DNA from: Paracentrotus lividus
Lineage: Eukaryota > Echinodermata > Echinoidea > Camarodonta > Echinidae
Direction: 5' to 3'
Length of the DNA: 64,000 nt
Assembly: GCA_940671915.1 (NCBI GenBank)
Contig: CALNVZ010002100.1
Location: 7,001,664-7,065,663, forward strand
The notes under the pieces are model-generated. The model searched no databases. It was not told where the DNA came from and saw only the letters and a program-made list of their open reading frames with translations. Positions within the stretch are counted from its first letter, which is position 1, and each line of letters begins with the position of its first letter. Shown piece by piece: positions 47,801 to 55,193 of this stretch. The translations under genes and the position numbers were made by a program.

Positions 47801-47949
47801 TCACCACTGTCACCGCCAAAGAAGTGATGAAAGCGGAAGCGAATGTAGGACTTTCTTGAGAATACAGGAGAAGAGCGAGGAGAGGAATGTGGTGATGCCT
47901 CAGGTGAACTTCCCATAGGTACAGACAACTTTTTCTTATTTGACTTCAT
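7203..47949 (-). CDS. IQSEC: IQSEC/BRAG-family Arf guanine-nucleotide exchange factor (whole gene, 13 coding exons)
   Basis: The product should catalyse GDP/GTP exchange on Arf GTPases (Arf6 above all in this family) at the plasma membrane and endosomes, acting in membrane traffic, integrin turnover and, in vertebrate neurons, synapses; the Drosophila relative is schizo/loner. Exons (plus-strand coordinates, 5' to 3' in the gene): 47792-47949, 31653-32352, 28811-30795, 25169-25330, 20793-20907, 16329-16503, 15765-15910, 14762-14878, 14251-14347, 13410-13559, 9185-9382, 7803-7849, 7203-7352. They sum to 4,200 nt, 1,399 residues plus TGA. Domains: proline-rich stretch about 85-128; charged segment leading into an IQ-like motif about 303-325; long serine-rich, probably disordered region 330-930; Sec7 about 935-1122 with glutamic finger Glu1031; PH about 1130-1265; serine-rich tail. 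It probably represents a single ancestor-like copy of vertebrate IQSEC1/2/3 (inference). Exons 2-13 are secure; exon 1 is tentative. Confidence 0.93.
7353..7802 (-). other. IQSEC intron 12
   Basis: 450 bp, GT..AG. About half is occupied by the inverted-repeat element at 7541-7770. Confidence 0.85.
7541..7770 (-). mobile_element. MITE-like element, copy 2 (inverted relative to 5914-6144)
   Basis: TA precedes CAGTAATCGTG at the left end and the right end reads GCGAATATAG next to TATA. The reverse complement aligns with 5914-6144 throughout. It lies inside IQSEC intron 12, about 33 bp from the exon 12 donor. Confidence 0.65.
7803..7849 (-). CDS. IQSEC: IQSEC exon 12 (47-nt microexon-like)
   Basis: Adds Asn1335 (split codon) and [15 protein letters not shown], similar to the RRSSAGSLESNV block of vertebrate IQSEC tails. 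Acceptor ATTTCAG, donor GTAAGTG; phase agrees on both sides. At 47 nt it is the shortest exon, and skipping it would shift the frame. An inverted-repeat element begins about 33 bp downstream of its donor. Confidence 0.87.
7850..9184 (-). other. IQSEC intron 11
   Basis: 1,335 bp. Holds a poly-T to poly-G tract (about 7989-8014) and the MITE at 8693-9161. A 131-codon open frame across 8456-8851 runs into the MITE and is not credible. Confidence 0.85.
8693..9161. mobile_element. TA-flanked MITE, 469 bp, ends AGGCTG..
   Basis: Terminal inverted repeat: AGGCTGCTTTCACATAGAA at the left matches the complement of TTCTATGTGAAGCCAGCCT at the right with one mismatch. Both ends are bordered by TA. The interior is rich in GTATAC-type palindromes (GGGTATACGG, CGGTATACCCG, GTATATGTATAC). 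No coding capacity, so it is non-autonomous. The TA duplication points to Tc1/mariner-type mobilisation (inference). Confidence 0.8.
9185..9382 (-). CDS. IQSEC: IQSEC exon 11 (post-PH serine-rich tail)
   Basis: Residues 1269-1334. [12 protein letters not shown] continues the helix after the PH domain. The later [17 protein letters not shown] matches the conserved tail block LKRSALSSSLRDL of vertebrate IQSEC1/2. Acceptor ACTTCAG, donor GTAAGT. The donor lies about 23 bp from the end of a TA-flanked MITE in the following intron. Confidence 0.92.
9383..13409 (-). other. IQSEC intron 10
   Basis: 4,027 bp. Holds a T-run/G-run junction (about 9592-9625) and the piggyBac-like MITE at 11450-12201; the rest is AT-rich with no coding signal seen. 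Confidence 0.85.
11450..12201. mobile_element. piggyBac-like non-autonomous element (752 bp, TTAA target duplication)
   Basis: Flanked by TTAA at 11446-11449 and 12202-12205. The ends are perfect inverted repeats CCCTAAAAAGACTGGG. Inside each end lies a second inverted block, a G-run then CTCATTCAG then a C-run, which is itself nearly palindromic. The interior is AT-rich and non-coding. TTAA plus CCCTA termini are the hallmarks of the piggyBac superfamily, so mobilisation in trans by such a transposase is likely. Confidence 0.88.
13410..13559 (-). CDS. IQSEC: IQSEC exon 10 (PH domain C-terminal strand and helix)
   Basis: Residues 1219-1268. [12 protein letters not shown] and [23 protein letters not shown] form the last PH strand and C-terminal helix, close to the vertebrate segment with NGIRL and the DRKKF helix. 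Acceptor CATTCAG, donor GTACAT. The first two bases complete His1219. Confidence 0.95.
13560..14250 (-). other. IQSEC intron 9
   Basis: 691 bp of AT-rich sequence; nothing recognised beyond the splice sites. Confidence 0.8.
14251..14347 (-). CDS. IQSEC: IQSEC exon 9 (PH domain, middle)
   Basis: Residues 1187-1218. [22 protein letters not shown] continues the PH fold without a gap from the preceding NDMIL; the lysines are suited to phosphoinositide head groups. The acceptor (GACCCTAAG) is weak but is the only one that keeps frame and family alignment. Donor GTAAGT. Confidence 0.92.
14348..14761 (-). other. IQSEC intron 8
   Basis: 414 bp, containing the GA repeat at 14521-14574. On the gene strand this reads as a CT tract about 170 nt before the exon 9 acceptor. 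Confidence 0.8.
14521..14574. repeat. (GA)n microsatellite
   Basis: Near-pure GA dinucleotides from 14545 to 14574, preceded by degenerate GA-rich sequence. Confidence 0.95.
14762..14878 (-). CDS. IQSEC: IQSEC exon 8 (PH domain, first strands)
   Basis: Residues 1148-1186. [17 protein letters not shown] and [15 protein letters not shown] match the first PH strands of the family. This domain is expected to bind phosphoinositides and steer the GEF to the plasma membrane. Acceptor TTTTCAG, donor GTGAGT; both ends lie on codon boundaries. Confidence 0.94.
14879..15764 (-). other. IQSEC intron 7
   Basis: 886 bp. Contains an 80-bp direct duplication (15064-15224) and otherwise AT-rich sequence. 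Confidence 0.8.
15064..15224. repeat. two-copy tandem duplication, 81-bp unit
   Basis: 15064-15142 and 15145-15224 share AAAGGTAATATTT, AAATCATAACCAGGATCTAA and GAGAATATTAATTCATGATT with about 90 percent identity. Confidence 0.92.
15765..15910 (-). CDS. IQSEC: IQSEC exon 7 (end of Sec7, linker to PH)
   Basis: Residues 1099-1147. [20 protein letters not shown] is the last Sec7 helix pair. [18 protein letters not shown] is the linker and entry to the PH domain, as in vertebrate IQSEC. Acceptor ATTTTCAG, donor GTAAGT, phases agree. Confidence 0.95.
15911..16328 (-). other. IQSEC intron 6
   Basis: 418 bp, GT..AG, no repeats recognised. Confidence 0.8.
16329..16503 (-). CDS. IQSEC: IQSEC exon 6 (Sec7 motif 2)
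   Basis: Residues 1041-1098 plus one base. [10 protein letters not shown] and [13 protein letters not shown] are typical of the hydrophobic-groove half of Sec7. The usual LNTD of motif 2 reads LTTD here (Thr1074), followed by the expected LHNPNVK and [11 protein letters not shown]. Acceptor ATTACAG, donor GTAAGG. The Thr substitution is unusual because this Asn is strongly conserved among Arf GEFs. Confidence 0.95.
16504..20792 (-). other. IQSEC intron 5
   Basis: 4,289 bp. Contains the palindromic MITE at 17486-17691, a GAA-rich patch (18850-18885) and two C-runs (about 19129 and 19311). No coding exon recognised. Confidence 0.85.
17486..17691. mobile_element. PIF/Harbinger-like palindromic MITE, subfamily A
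   Basis: 206 bp foldback. Each end carries TGCTATCTCACTT followed by the 18-bp palindrome CGCGGAGACGTCTCCGCG. The right flank is TAA and the left is CAA, a near TWA duplication. The arms pair across almost the whole element. Non-coding. Confidence 0.85.
20793..20907 (-). CDS. IQSEC: IQSEC exon 5 (Sec7 catalytic glutamic finger)
   Basis: Residues 1003-1040 after the shared Glu1002. Contains [16 protein letters not shown] followed by [14 protein letters not shown]. The Glu of PGEAQKI (Glu1031) is the glutamic finger that expels Mg2+ and the GDP beta-phosphate from Arf in this fold, so exchange activity is expected. Acceptor CTCTTTCAG, donor GTAAGTG; it ends on a codon boundary. Confidence 0.96.
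23524..23674. repeat. hairpin repeat with ATTAGAC..GGTCTAAT core
   Basis: Core arms at about 23580-23597 and 23605-23622 pair across a short loop. Outer ends GCCCCT and AGGGGC also pair, as do AGCTTG and CAAGCT inside them. A second core copy is at 42508-42553. Confidence 0.65.
23828..24045. mobile_element. PIF/Harbinger-like palindromic MITE, subfamily B
   Basis: 218 bp, ends GGGTGGTATCTCACTTC and its complement, flanked by TAA and TAT. Contains GGAGACGTCTCC and repeated TTTCAAAGTAGTTTC blocks that mark subfamily B. Non-coding. Confidence 0.83.
24745..25147. repeat. cluster of GGTCTAAT / ATTAGACC motifs
   Basis: About ten copies of GGTCTA or GGTCCA-type words. The left half carries GGTC orientation and the right half mostly TAGACC, giving a loose large inverted repeat ending about 20 bp from exon 4. 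Confidence 0.5.
25169..25330 (-). CDS. IQSEC: IQSEC exon 4 (Sec7 domain, N-terminal helices)
   Basis: Residues 948-1001 plus a split codon: [14 protein letters not shown], then a typical Sec7 stretch [20 protein letters not shown] and [13 protein letters not shown]. Both flanking splice sites are canonical (acceptor CCAACAG, donor GTAAGT), and phase 2 matches its neighbours. The fit to the Arf-GEF helices preceding the glutamic-finger loop is clear. Confidence 0.95.
25331..28810 (-). other. IQSEC intron 3
   Basis: 3,480 bp. Contains the interleaved foldback at 27968-28218; the rest is AT-rich without coding signal. Confidence 0.85.
27968..28218. mobile_element. compound foldback element with interleaved arms (A-B-A'-B')
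   Basis: Arm A (27979-28032) is complementary to A' (28106-28159), and arm B (28043-28105) to B' (28157-28218), each with about 90 percent or better match. All four arms carry the local hairpin TTGTCGGA..TCCGACAA. Two family members side by side or one nested in the other would explain it. The open frame with repeated LSDK across it is an artefact. Confidence 0.8.
28811..30795 (-). CDS. IQSEC: IQSEC exon 3 (IQ motif and long disordered linker)
   Basis: Residues 287-947 in one 1,985-nt exon. It opens [10 protein letters not shown], the family signature, followed by the IQ-like motif [15 protein letters not shown] at about 306-320. This should bind calmodulin, although the usual Gly after the Arg is Lys. 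About 600 Ser/Thr/Pro-rich residues follow with many SP and RxxS sites, consistent with a phosphorylated disordered linker. The exon ends [13 protein letters not shown], the beginning of the Sec7 domain. The acceptor is TTGCTACAG and the donor GTAAGT. The splice to exon 4 restores LFNKKPEKG, as in vertebrate members. A 250-codon open frame on the other strand is a shadow. Confidence 0.95.
30796..31652 (-). other. IQSEC intron 2
   Basis: 857 bp between the pre-IQ segment and the IQ exon; no repeats recognised. Confidence 0.85.
31653..32352 (-). CDS. IQSEC: IQSEC exon 2 (proline-rich N-terminal region)
   Basis: Residues 54-286. The acceptor is CTGTGCAG and the donor is GTGAGC. The first two thirds are Thr/Pro/Ser rich with PxxP motifs ([24 protein letters not shown]), possible SH3 ligands. 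The last 40 residues turn charged and helical ([20 protein letters not shown]) and end in [12 protein letters not shown], which closely resembles the segment just before the IQ motif in vertebrate IQSEC proteins. That match ties this exon to the gene independently of splice phase. It ends on a codon boundary. Confidence 0.92.
33262..33294. repeat. (CA)n microsatellite
   Basis: ACACAC run from 33262 to 33284, a short A interruption, then ACACACAC. Confidence 0.93.
34119..34293. repeat. two-copy direct repeat, about 110-bp period
   Basis: 34119-34184 and 34230-34293 share CAGGATTGCAAA, ATGGTGTCAG and GTGGGATCTA. Confidence 0.75.
34681..34699. repeat. (TA)n microsatellite
   Basis: Nineteen bases of alternating T and A. 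Confidence 0.9.
35864..35890. repeat. (AT)n microsatellite
   Basis: Twenty-seven bases of alternating A and T flanked by A-rich sequence. Confidence 0.93.
37631..38000. repeat. two-copy direct duplication, about 230-bp period
   Basis: 37631-37775 and 37865-38000 share AAAGAGAACAATCC, AAGGAAACACAGATATGGA and CACTTCCAAG followed by CATGGTGCCTAC. Confidence 0.85.
40478..40885. mobile_element. inverted-repeat element, 408 bp, ends GGGTGTGTT
   Basis: Terminal inverted repeats of about 75 bp: GGGTGTGTTCAATGTCC at the left against GGACATTAAACACACCC at the right, then AACATGAATCATGATAC and ACAAAACGCAATTACAAAAC in both arms. No clear target duplication and no coding capacity. The superfamily is uncertain. 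Confidence 0.8.
41237..41472. mobile_element. PIF/Harbinger-like palindromic MITE, subfamily B
   Basis: 236 bp with perfect TTA duplications at 41234-41236 and 41473-41475. Contains GCGGAGACGTCTCCGCGAC at the left and the CAAAGTAGTTTCCGCGAAG ending of subfamily B at the right. Confidence 0.88.
42508..42553. repeat. hairpin, ATTAGACCAAATCATA core
   Basis: ATTAGACCAAATCATATC, loop, then GTATGATTTGGTCCAAT. Same core as the hairpin at 23580-23622. Confidence 0.65.
43282..43348. repeat. three-copy tandem repeat, 23-bp unit
   Basis: TTTCAGCRACGGAATTGTACT occurs three times in a row with single-base differences. Confidence 0.9.
45168..45523. repeat. two-copy tandem duplication, 178-bp unit
   Basis: 45168-45344 and 45345-45523 are about 90 percent identical. 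Shared blocks include AAAGAGTAGGGAGGTTTTAG, AGTTTGTTAGGTGAAGAG and AGCAAGGTGAGAGGACACC. Confidence 0.93.
45835..46068. mobile_element. PIF/Harbinger-like palindromic MITE, subfamily A (best preserved copy)
   Basis: 234 bp with perfect TTA duplications at 45832-45834 and 46069-46071. The two arms of about 105 bp are roughly 95 percent complementary, leaving a short loop around 45944-45964. Each arm has three GAGACGTCTC-type palindromes. Ends GGGTGCTATCTCACTTCG. TWA target sites and GGG termini fit PIF/Harbinger; no coding capacity. Confidence 0.9.
47792..47949 (-). CDS. IQSEC: IQSEC exon 1 (tentative start exon)
   Basis: Encodes residues 1-53, starting [10 protein letters not shown], with a run of Ser-Pro pairs and a basic-aromatic stretch ([11 protein letters not shown]). 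The donor is GTAAG at 47791-47787. The exon ends with two bases of a codon, and the first base of exon 2 completes Gly, so the frame runs straight on. An in-frame TAG lies 13 codons upstream of the ATG, which supports this start if the exon is first. An AG just before GAAGAAG (about 47971) could instead be an acceptor, making this an internal exon. No family similarity was recognised here, and vertebrate paralogues use several alternative first exons, so other starts are likely. Confidence 0.5.
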
Positions 47950-50900
47950 GATAGTGGCTTCTTCTTCTTCCTTGAAGAATAAAATCTAAGTATCACTTCG
48001 TAGAGCACAGTAGATGCTGTTCAACCTCTACAGAATGTACATTCTCCAAGAAGAAACTAAAACTCATGTGCTTCCAGAGCAATGCTTCCTGGTGAAAGAG
48101 TTCTAGTCTACAACAGTTCTTTTGACAACTTGTTTGCGTTATTTACTTCAAACCTTTAGACATTACAGAGGCAGATTTAGATGCATAATCAACAATGCAC
48201 ACTTACGTAAACCTGCTGCCCTTTACTGTTTCCTGGCAAAAGTTTTTGAGCTTAGAAAATGACGAGTTCGTCTTAGAAAGAAAATGAGTTGTTTACTTCA
48301 GCAGTTCCACATTATACAGACAGAATTAGAAGATTATGTAACAATCCTACGCTGAAGCAGTTGTCCCTCGCTGCTTCCTGCTAACCAAAGTCTTTAGTCC
48401 CGAGATGTCACAGGGGGCTTCTTACAAGCGATGACAGTTCGTCTAGCACAATTCACTTTGGATTCTTAGCTTGTGTAACACTTTAAATCATTGCTACAGA
48501 AATGTTTGTTGTAACAACAGGAGCAAAAGGCAAAGAAGTGGTGTTTGTGGTCTAACTATGTCAAGTCATAAACTGCAAATTGGCCCCGAAGTTCAAAGTC
48601 TATATCATCGAGATAAACAGCTCTGGAAATGAGGAAGGGCAAACGATTGTGAGATAATTGCCGACCCCGCTTCTATGACATCACGCAATACCACGTACTC
48701 CTACCTGCATTATTCACTTTGTCTCAAACAAGGATATCGAATTTGTGGTGAGACACGAACAACCATGTAATCCTATACTCCTTTGAAAAGTGACTGTTGA
48801 GGTACTGTACTTTTTCTATCATATTTAAATGGGATTTCCCCCACTAAAATACACAAAAGAGAGTGGAAAATATAAGAGTTGCTGCTCCCTGAGACGGGTA
48901 TACTGGCCTGACTGAGGCCTGGACTAAAGTTCAATGCTATTTCCTGTCTGAAGATCAGTTCAATGTTCCTAGCCACACCTTCCAAGATATAGAATGAATC
49001 CAAGGTTTCCTCAATAGAAATTTTCACATCCACTAAAATGTATATTTCTACCAAGACAGTACACACCAATACAACAATCAATGTGACTTCAGTTCGCCGT
49101 CAGAAGACTTGCTTGAGCGTGAAATCTTTCCATGTGTTATTATGATGCCTATAAATGTCATATGTTGCCAGTGAAAAGATGCATTTACAATAGGCTTCTA
49201 GAGCTCTCCAGCTACCGGAATGTATTATATGCAGGAATGCTAAAGTCTACAGGTGGCTCTATAAAGGAGCAATAAAGATTCTTTTATCATGCAACTTGGT
49301 GCCATGCAGCCTGTATTATACCAAGTTCAATTAGGTCCAATCAAACCAGGTCCAATACACGCATGTTAATCCAGCAGAGATATGTTACAATCACACGCCC
49401 ACAGGTGTGATTGAGTCGAATCTAGTCTATTATTGTCCCAGCATTCCAGTAAGCAATTTGTATTTCTACAATACAATCAATTAAAAACAATAGCTCAACA
49501 GTGGAAACGATTCCTTGCAAAGAGGTTTCTCCTTCAGTTCTGGCTGGTTGCTAAAACGTGATTAATTTCTCTAGTGAAGCTCAAGCAAAGCTACACAGGC
49601 ATTCAAACAAACCAAACCTAAACAGGAAGAAGTCAAACTGAACAAAACTGAGAACTGTTCCGGTTTATCTGGTTTCCTCCCATTCTATTGATGTAGAGGT
49701 TTAATATAGGTCACACCCCAGCAGTCTACTTCTATAGGCCAGGGGTACGCTTTGGGCTATCTAATACCCCTCATTGGGGTCTAAGCCAAATAATATTTGA
49801 CCCGTTTGTTGCAAAACAAGTCAGGGATATCCATTATAAACACCTGGATTTCCAGAGTTGTAGGTACACAGAATTTCTATATTATCATACACGAACATAA
49901 CATTGACATTATAAACTTATGTACGAAGCACCACCATTGTGTATCTCTATGAAGCTTACATTAATAATACTAAACACCTTTGTCATATTAAATTCTTGTG
50001 ACATTTGTATTTCATCCATTGATTTATATGTTCCGTTGATTCTCATGATTATTCTATTATTTAATTTACTGTTTATTTCTATTTCATTCCTTTGACTTAA
50101 TTTCTCCTCTATTCCTAAATTTTGTTTTCCTCACCTTCCTGATTCTCTGCTGTCTTCTTTGTACTTGCTCTCTTCAAGCTTAATATCGCTTTCTCTTTGA
50201 GAATTTAATCATGTATTACTATGTGTTCAAGCATATTTATATCATCAGTTGTACTTTCTGTTCATTGTATGTATTCATAATCATGACAGTTATGATGTCA
50301 TGTGTTTTTAATAAACCAAATTTAATTAAACTAGGACCAAGAAATTTCTATGATAGAACTAAAAACATCAATTGACATTCTATGGTTTCGGTACATTGAT
50401 TTATTTCTCCTACCCAATACAAAGGGACTTAACTGCACATTCTAAGGAAGCAGCATAAAATAGGATTAGGATCAGAGGGCCAAGTGCAAAAATAATAATA
50501 TCGCTGGAACAGAAAAATTTATAAAAATACAATTCATCTGAACATATACCCCTGGTTAGTAGGGAGTATGAACTATCAATAAAAGCAAGAACACATAACA
50601 CCCGGCAAACAAGAAACCATGTATTTTATGCATGTCGTACCATGTCTTTGTGTAGGTTTTGCATAATGACCATGAATTCAGCGCTCCAGAACAACAGATG
50701 TGCATAATTTTGATTTGTTTCCTCATCGCACAAGTTGAGCTTAACTTTTTTTTTACAAAAGCAAATAATACAAAACGAAGTGTATCTGCAAGAAGAATCT
50801 TTCGGCTTTAATTTGGTACCGCATACACTCATTATTTGAGAAGATTTCACACCTAACTAATATTTCCCCCGACTGTACCATTTTGTTGACACAGACTGTA

Positions 50901-51046
50901 TATCAAAAGTGAATGATACTTTGACTTGAAAGAGGAATTGTGGATAGGGCGGGGTAGGAAGTAAGCTCTGTCTATGAAATCCCGTCACCTTGTGCTTGTC
51001 TGACAATGATGAGTGATATGATTAATAGGCCATCCTCATCATTGCA
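47950..51046. other. upstream region of IQSEC, no gene recognised
   Basis: May hold the 5' UTR and a promoter, but no core promoter element could be placed. 48137-48250 and 48290-48395 look like a diverged direct repeat (GTTATTTACTTCA / GTTGTTTACTTCA, then GCTTCCTG-type words). The stretch ending ATAAACCAAATTTAATT (about 50310-50330) resembles a retroelement or transcript 3' end. A 102-codon frame at 48773-49081 has no known features. Confidence 0.45.
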
Positions 51047-52192
51047 TGTGATTTCAGTTCAACTTTGGGTCCCATACAGCATCAGGTCAATTTGAATGTA
51101 GCACAAATGTGATTTCAGTTCAACTTTGGGTCCCATCAGCATCAGGTATTGAATGTAAGCAACATTGTTTCGTTCAATTTGGGTCCCATACAGCATCAGG
51201 TCATTTGAATGTAGCACAAATGGTGTTTCAGTTCAACTTTGGGGTCATACAGCACAGGTCAATTTGAAATGTAGCACAATGTGATTTCAGTTCAACTTTG
51301 GGTCCCATACAGCATCAGGTCAATTTGAATGTAGCACAACATGTGATTTCAGTTCACTTTGGGTCCCATACAGCATCAGGTCAATTTGAATGTAGCAACA
51401 TGTGATTCATGTTCAACTTTGGGTCCCATACAGCATCAGGTCATTGAATGTTGTAGCAAAATGTGATTTCAGTTCAACTTTGGGTCCCTACAGCATCAGG
51501 TCAATTTGAATGTAGCACACATGTGATTTCAGTTCAACTTTGGGTCCCATACAGCATCAGGTCAATTTGAATGTAGCACAAATGTGATTTCAGTTCAAAC
51601 TTTGGGTCCCATACAGCATCAGGTCAATTTGAATGTAGCACACATGTGATTTCAGTTCAACTTTGGGTCCCCATACAGCATTCAGGTCAATTTGAATGTA
51701 GCACACATGTGATTTCAGTTCAACTTGGGGTCCCATACAGCATCAGGTCAATTTGAATGTAGCACACATGTGATTTCAGTTCAACTTTGGGTCCCATAAC
51801 AGCATTAGTCAATTTGAATGTAGCAAATGTGATTTCAGTTCAACTTTGGGTCCCATACAGCATCAGGTCAATTTGAATGTAGCACACATGTGATTTCAGT
51901 TCAACTTTTGGTCCATACAGCATCAGGTCAATTTGAATGTAGCACACATGTGATTTCAGTTCACTTTGGTCCCATACAGCATCAGGTCAATTTGAATGTA
52001 GCACAATGTGATTTCAGTTCAACTTTGGTCCCATACAGCATCAGGTCAATTTGAATGTAGCACACATGTGATTTCAGTTCAACTTTGGGTCCCATACAGC
52101 ATCAGTCAATTTGAATGTAGGCACACATGTTTTTAGTTCACTTTGGGTCCATTAAGCTGCAGGTCAATTTGAATGTAGCACACATGTGATTT
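51047..52192. repeat. 60-bp tandem array, 19 copies
   Basis: The unit begins TGTGATTTCAGTTCAACTTT, continues GGGTCCCATACAGCATCAGG and ends TCAATTTGAATGTAGCACAC. 1,146 bp divided by 19 copies gives 60 bp. Copies are nearly identical apart from scattered one- and two-base gaps. It lies about 3.1 kb upstream of the tentative start exon. Confidence 0.97.
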
Positions 52193-55100
52193 GCTTACAA
52201 GAAATGCAATGCTAAGATTTTGATATATTTGAGCAAGATTGTTGACATTTGCTCCAGTTTTAAAAAAAGAAAGAAAAAAAAGAACGATACCCAAGCAGGG
52301 CTCACGCTTAACATTTTTCTCTGGGTGGCCATTGGCCCCATTTGAACATGCAATGCATATGGTTCAATGGAGTTTTTAGTTTATTCTGGGTGGCCCGATG
52401 AAGTTTCAGGTGGCCATTGGCACCGGGCCACTGCTAAATTCAAGCCTGGCCAAGTTTAAATATTAAGAAGATTTGGTAACTCAAGGACATTTTTATTGTT
52501 AATAGTTCTATCACAATTCAATGACAGCAAAAATAACAGGAAAGAAATATGGACCATTAGGCTTTCATTTTATTCAATCTGATAATAGGTCTGCATTCAT
52601 TTACAGGCAGTTGAATGGTAGTAATTAGATAATTATTCAGTTAAACAAACATTTATATATATATACCAATCCTCACACAGTAGGAAAAAAATATTACCTT
52701 CTATTTCTTGACAAAATATATCATATTAAAACATGACTCACATTTATTAGACACTCCCTGCTTGTAAGGAACTGCTGATCTACCGCACCATAGAAACGCA
52801 TTCATGTGATAAAATCTGTTTTTAGAACATTCTGAGTGATTCTCAAATGGGATGGGGTGAAGTCAGTGAGATTGTGGTGAAGCACCAAATACATGTACGT
52901 TCTCTTTATGATGAAATGAATTATAGTTTTGATTTATTTTGTGTTTTAGTATTATCTATGCTATTTGCACACCATGTTTGGATACTATGAAATTAAAATT
53001 GATTGAATATTGCTTTCAAATATAAACCACTGTGGACTAACAAATATTTGAGTCATGTTCAATTAATGATATATTAGATATTCAATGTAAAATCTATATT
53101 TTATGCTTGTGGTCTCAATTTTGAATGAAGAGAGGCATCAAAGCTGTGTTTGTTCAGATAATATTGGCGCTATTTATAGCAACTTAACATCTAAAGTAGA
53201 CATGCATTCACCTTCAGGAACAAGACCAAATTCTATATTGTAATGTTATAAGCTGGTGATATGTCTGGCAAACAATTGCAGTCTAAAATAGAAACATGCT
53301 ATACAGCGATATCTAGTGATCCAACAAAAGACAACGTACTCTCCAATAGATGAGTCTCTGAGTATTCTATTGCACAACTGGGTATACTCGTCTTTGTTAA
53401 GTGGTATACCGTGTGGATAGTATGAATGCCTGAACAGTTAGCTTTAGCCTAGATTTCAGGTTGAATCTTTAATCAACATTATGAATTTTGATAAGTCTAG
53501 AGACTATCCACAATAATTTGAAGGGCTTGATTTCATGATGTCATAATATAATCAACACCACTGCACTCCTGTCTTCTCCAGTTGTCTATGGCAATATTAT
53601 CTTGCTTTCTAGCCATCAGAACTAAATTTGCTAAAGGTATGTTGAAGAGATTCTGGGACCAAGACTAGTTTGTTAATGAGCGCACGTTCTACTGTCATCA
53701 ATGTAGTATCAGTAATATGCATCACACTTCAACATTGCACTGATATGTCACTGCTACATGTATTAGTAGTATAAGTGGCAAAGCAGACACCAGAAATGAA
53801 AGAGATATTATCATTGGCTCGTTTAAAGGGACTGAAGTTTAATAAACCAATACCAAAAGGCATTACTGCATCGTGTAGGGTCCAACATTACATAACAGCA
53901 CGTATCATAAAGATGCTTTAAAATTCACAACCATATCTCGTTTTATATCCAATGAGAGTGTGAAGAATAAATATTATCTTGTGCCATGGCTTTTGACTTA
54001 TTGATATACAAAAGAATAATTTAACTTATCTAATAGTACAATACTCTTTTTTTTAAATGCAAGTTGGAAAAACAAAATAGATCAATCTGAATGGATTAGG
54101 ATCTATAATTAAGAGAGCATATGTATGTGTGTGTTATCAATTGGCAAAATGTTCACCTTTGTGCCTTACCTATTAAGTAACAAAAAGCAAAAATTTTCAT
54201 TTAAAAGACATTAATTAAATATTAAATATTTTTATTTCACTTGATTTCAGAGACTGTTGCAGAGTGTCCGGTGGAAATGGTAAATGAGTGCAATAACAAT
54301 TGACAGTTTAATGCAAACTATCCCTCTAATGTTGGGTGTACCTAGCTGAGCTATGGCATGCATAACACGATCTGAAATGAAAAGACATCACATGCATTCC
54401 TAAACAGCATCATCACCTGGTACCAGACTTTCGCATTAAAATTATGCACATTTTATGCGTGCATAGAATGTCTATACAAAAACAATAACACCCATATTAG
54501 GTCAATGATATTTAAGTATTTATAGTAAAATTCAGGCTTTCTTTTAAGGTCAAAGTGTTTTTAAACATGTGACATTTTGTTATAACATAAATGTGTGGCT
54601 GAAATCGAGACTAGTATGAAGGTCACACCTTTCATTAGATCTACTAAATACGAGGTATAGAATTATTTAGTACTTAAATTAGAATTAAATACAAATTGAA
54701 AAAAAAAAATTATCAAGAAAAATGACTTTTATTGTTTATCTGCATAAGATGTGAAACTGTCATGTGAAAAAAAAATAAAAAAAATATATAAAAAAAGTGT
54801 TTGACATATCACATTTTATATCACAGCATAAAACTTCAAAGTGGGTAAATGTAAAAACATTCATTGTCGAAAGTCAATGATTACAAGGCTTTTGCAAATA
54901 TATAGAATGTTTGTTGGCAACATAGCAATGAAGCAATTTTCACATTCACAATCATTTATGTTTGTAAGACCCAAAGGAGGGACTTTTCTAATTTAATTAA
55001 CTTGGGGAGATTCTGAGTATGAGTCATATTATACAGCCATGCTTCTTAGTCATAACATACAAAACCCCCTGAAAATTACTTGGAGAAAACATTTATTTTT

Positions 55101-55193
55101 GTGTAGTCCCAACTGAGAGACAACCTTGATGCATGTCTTGAACTATAAAACTACAAGAAGCACACATGGGCATGTGCACAGAAGTCCACTATA
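52193..55193. other. AT-rich DNA, no gene recognised
   Basis: Includes a dispersed repeat at 52296-52460 with GGTGGCCATTGGC twice and imperfectly paired ends (GCTCACGCTTAA / TTCAAGCCTGG). The stretch ending ATGAAATTAAAATTGATTG (about 53000) resembles a LINE 3' tail. Otherwise nothing seen. Confidence 0.45.

Noticed and set aside
48773-49081. 102-codon minus strand frame starting with a hydrophobic stretch
   Set aside because: Could mimic a signal peptide but has no domain, no conserved motif and no splice link to IQSEC.
51047-52192. Regular repeats resembling a CRISPR array
   Set aside because: Units are contiguous 60-bp tandem copies without unique spacers, in an animal genome.
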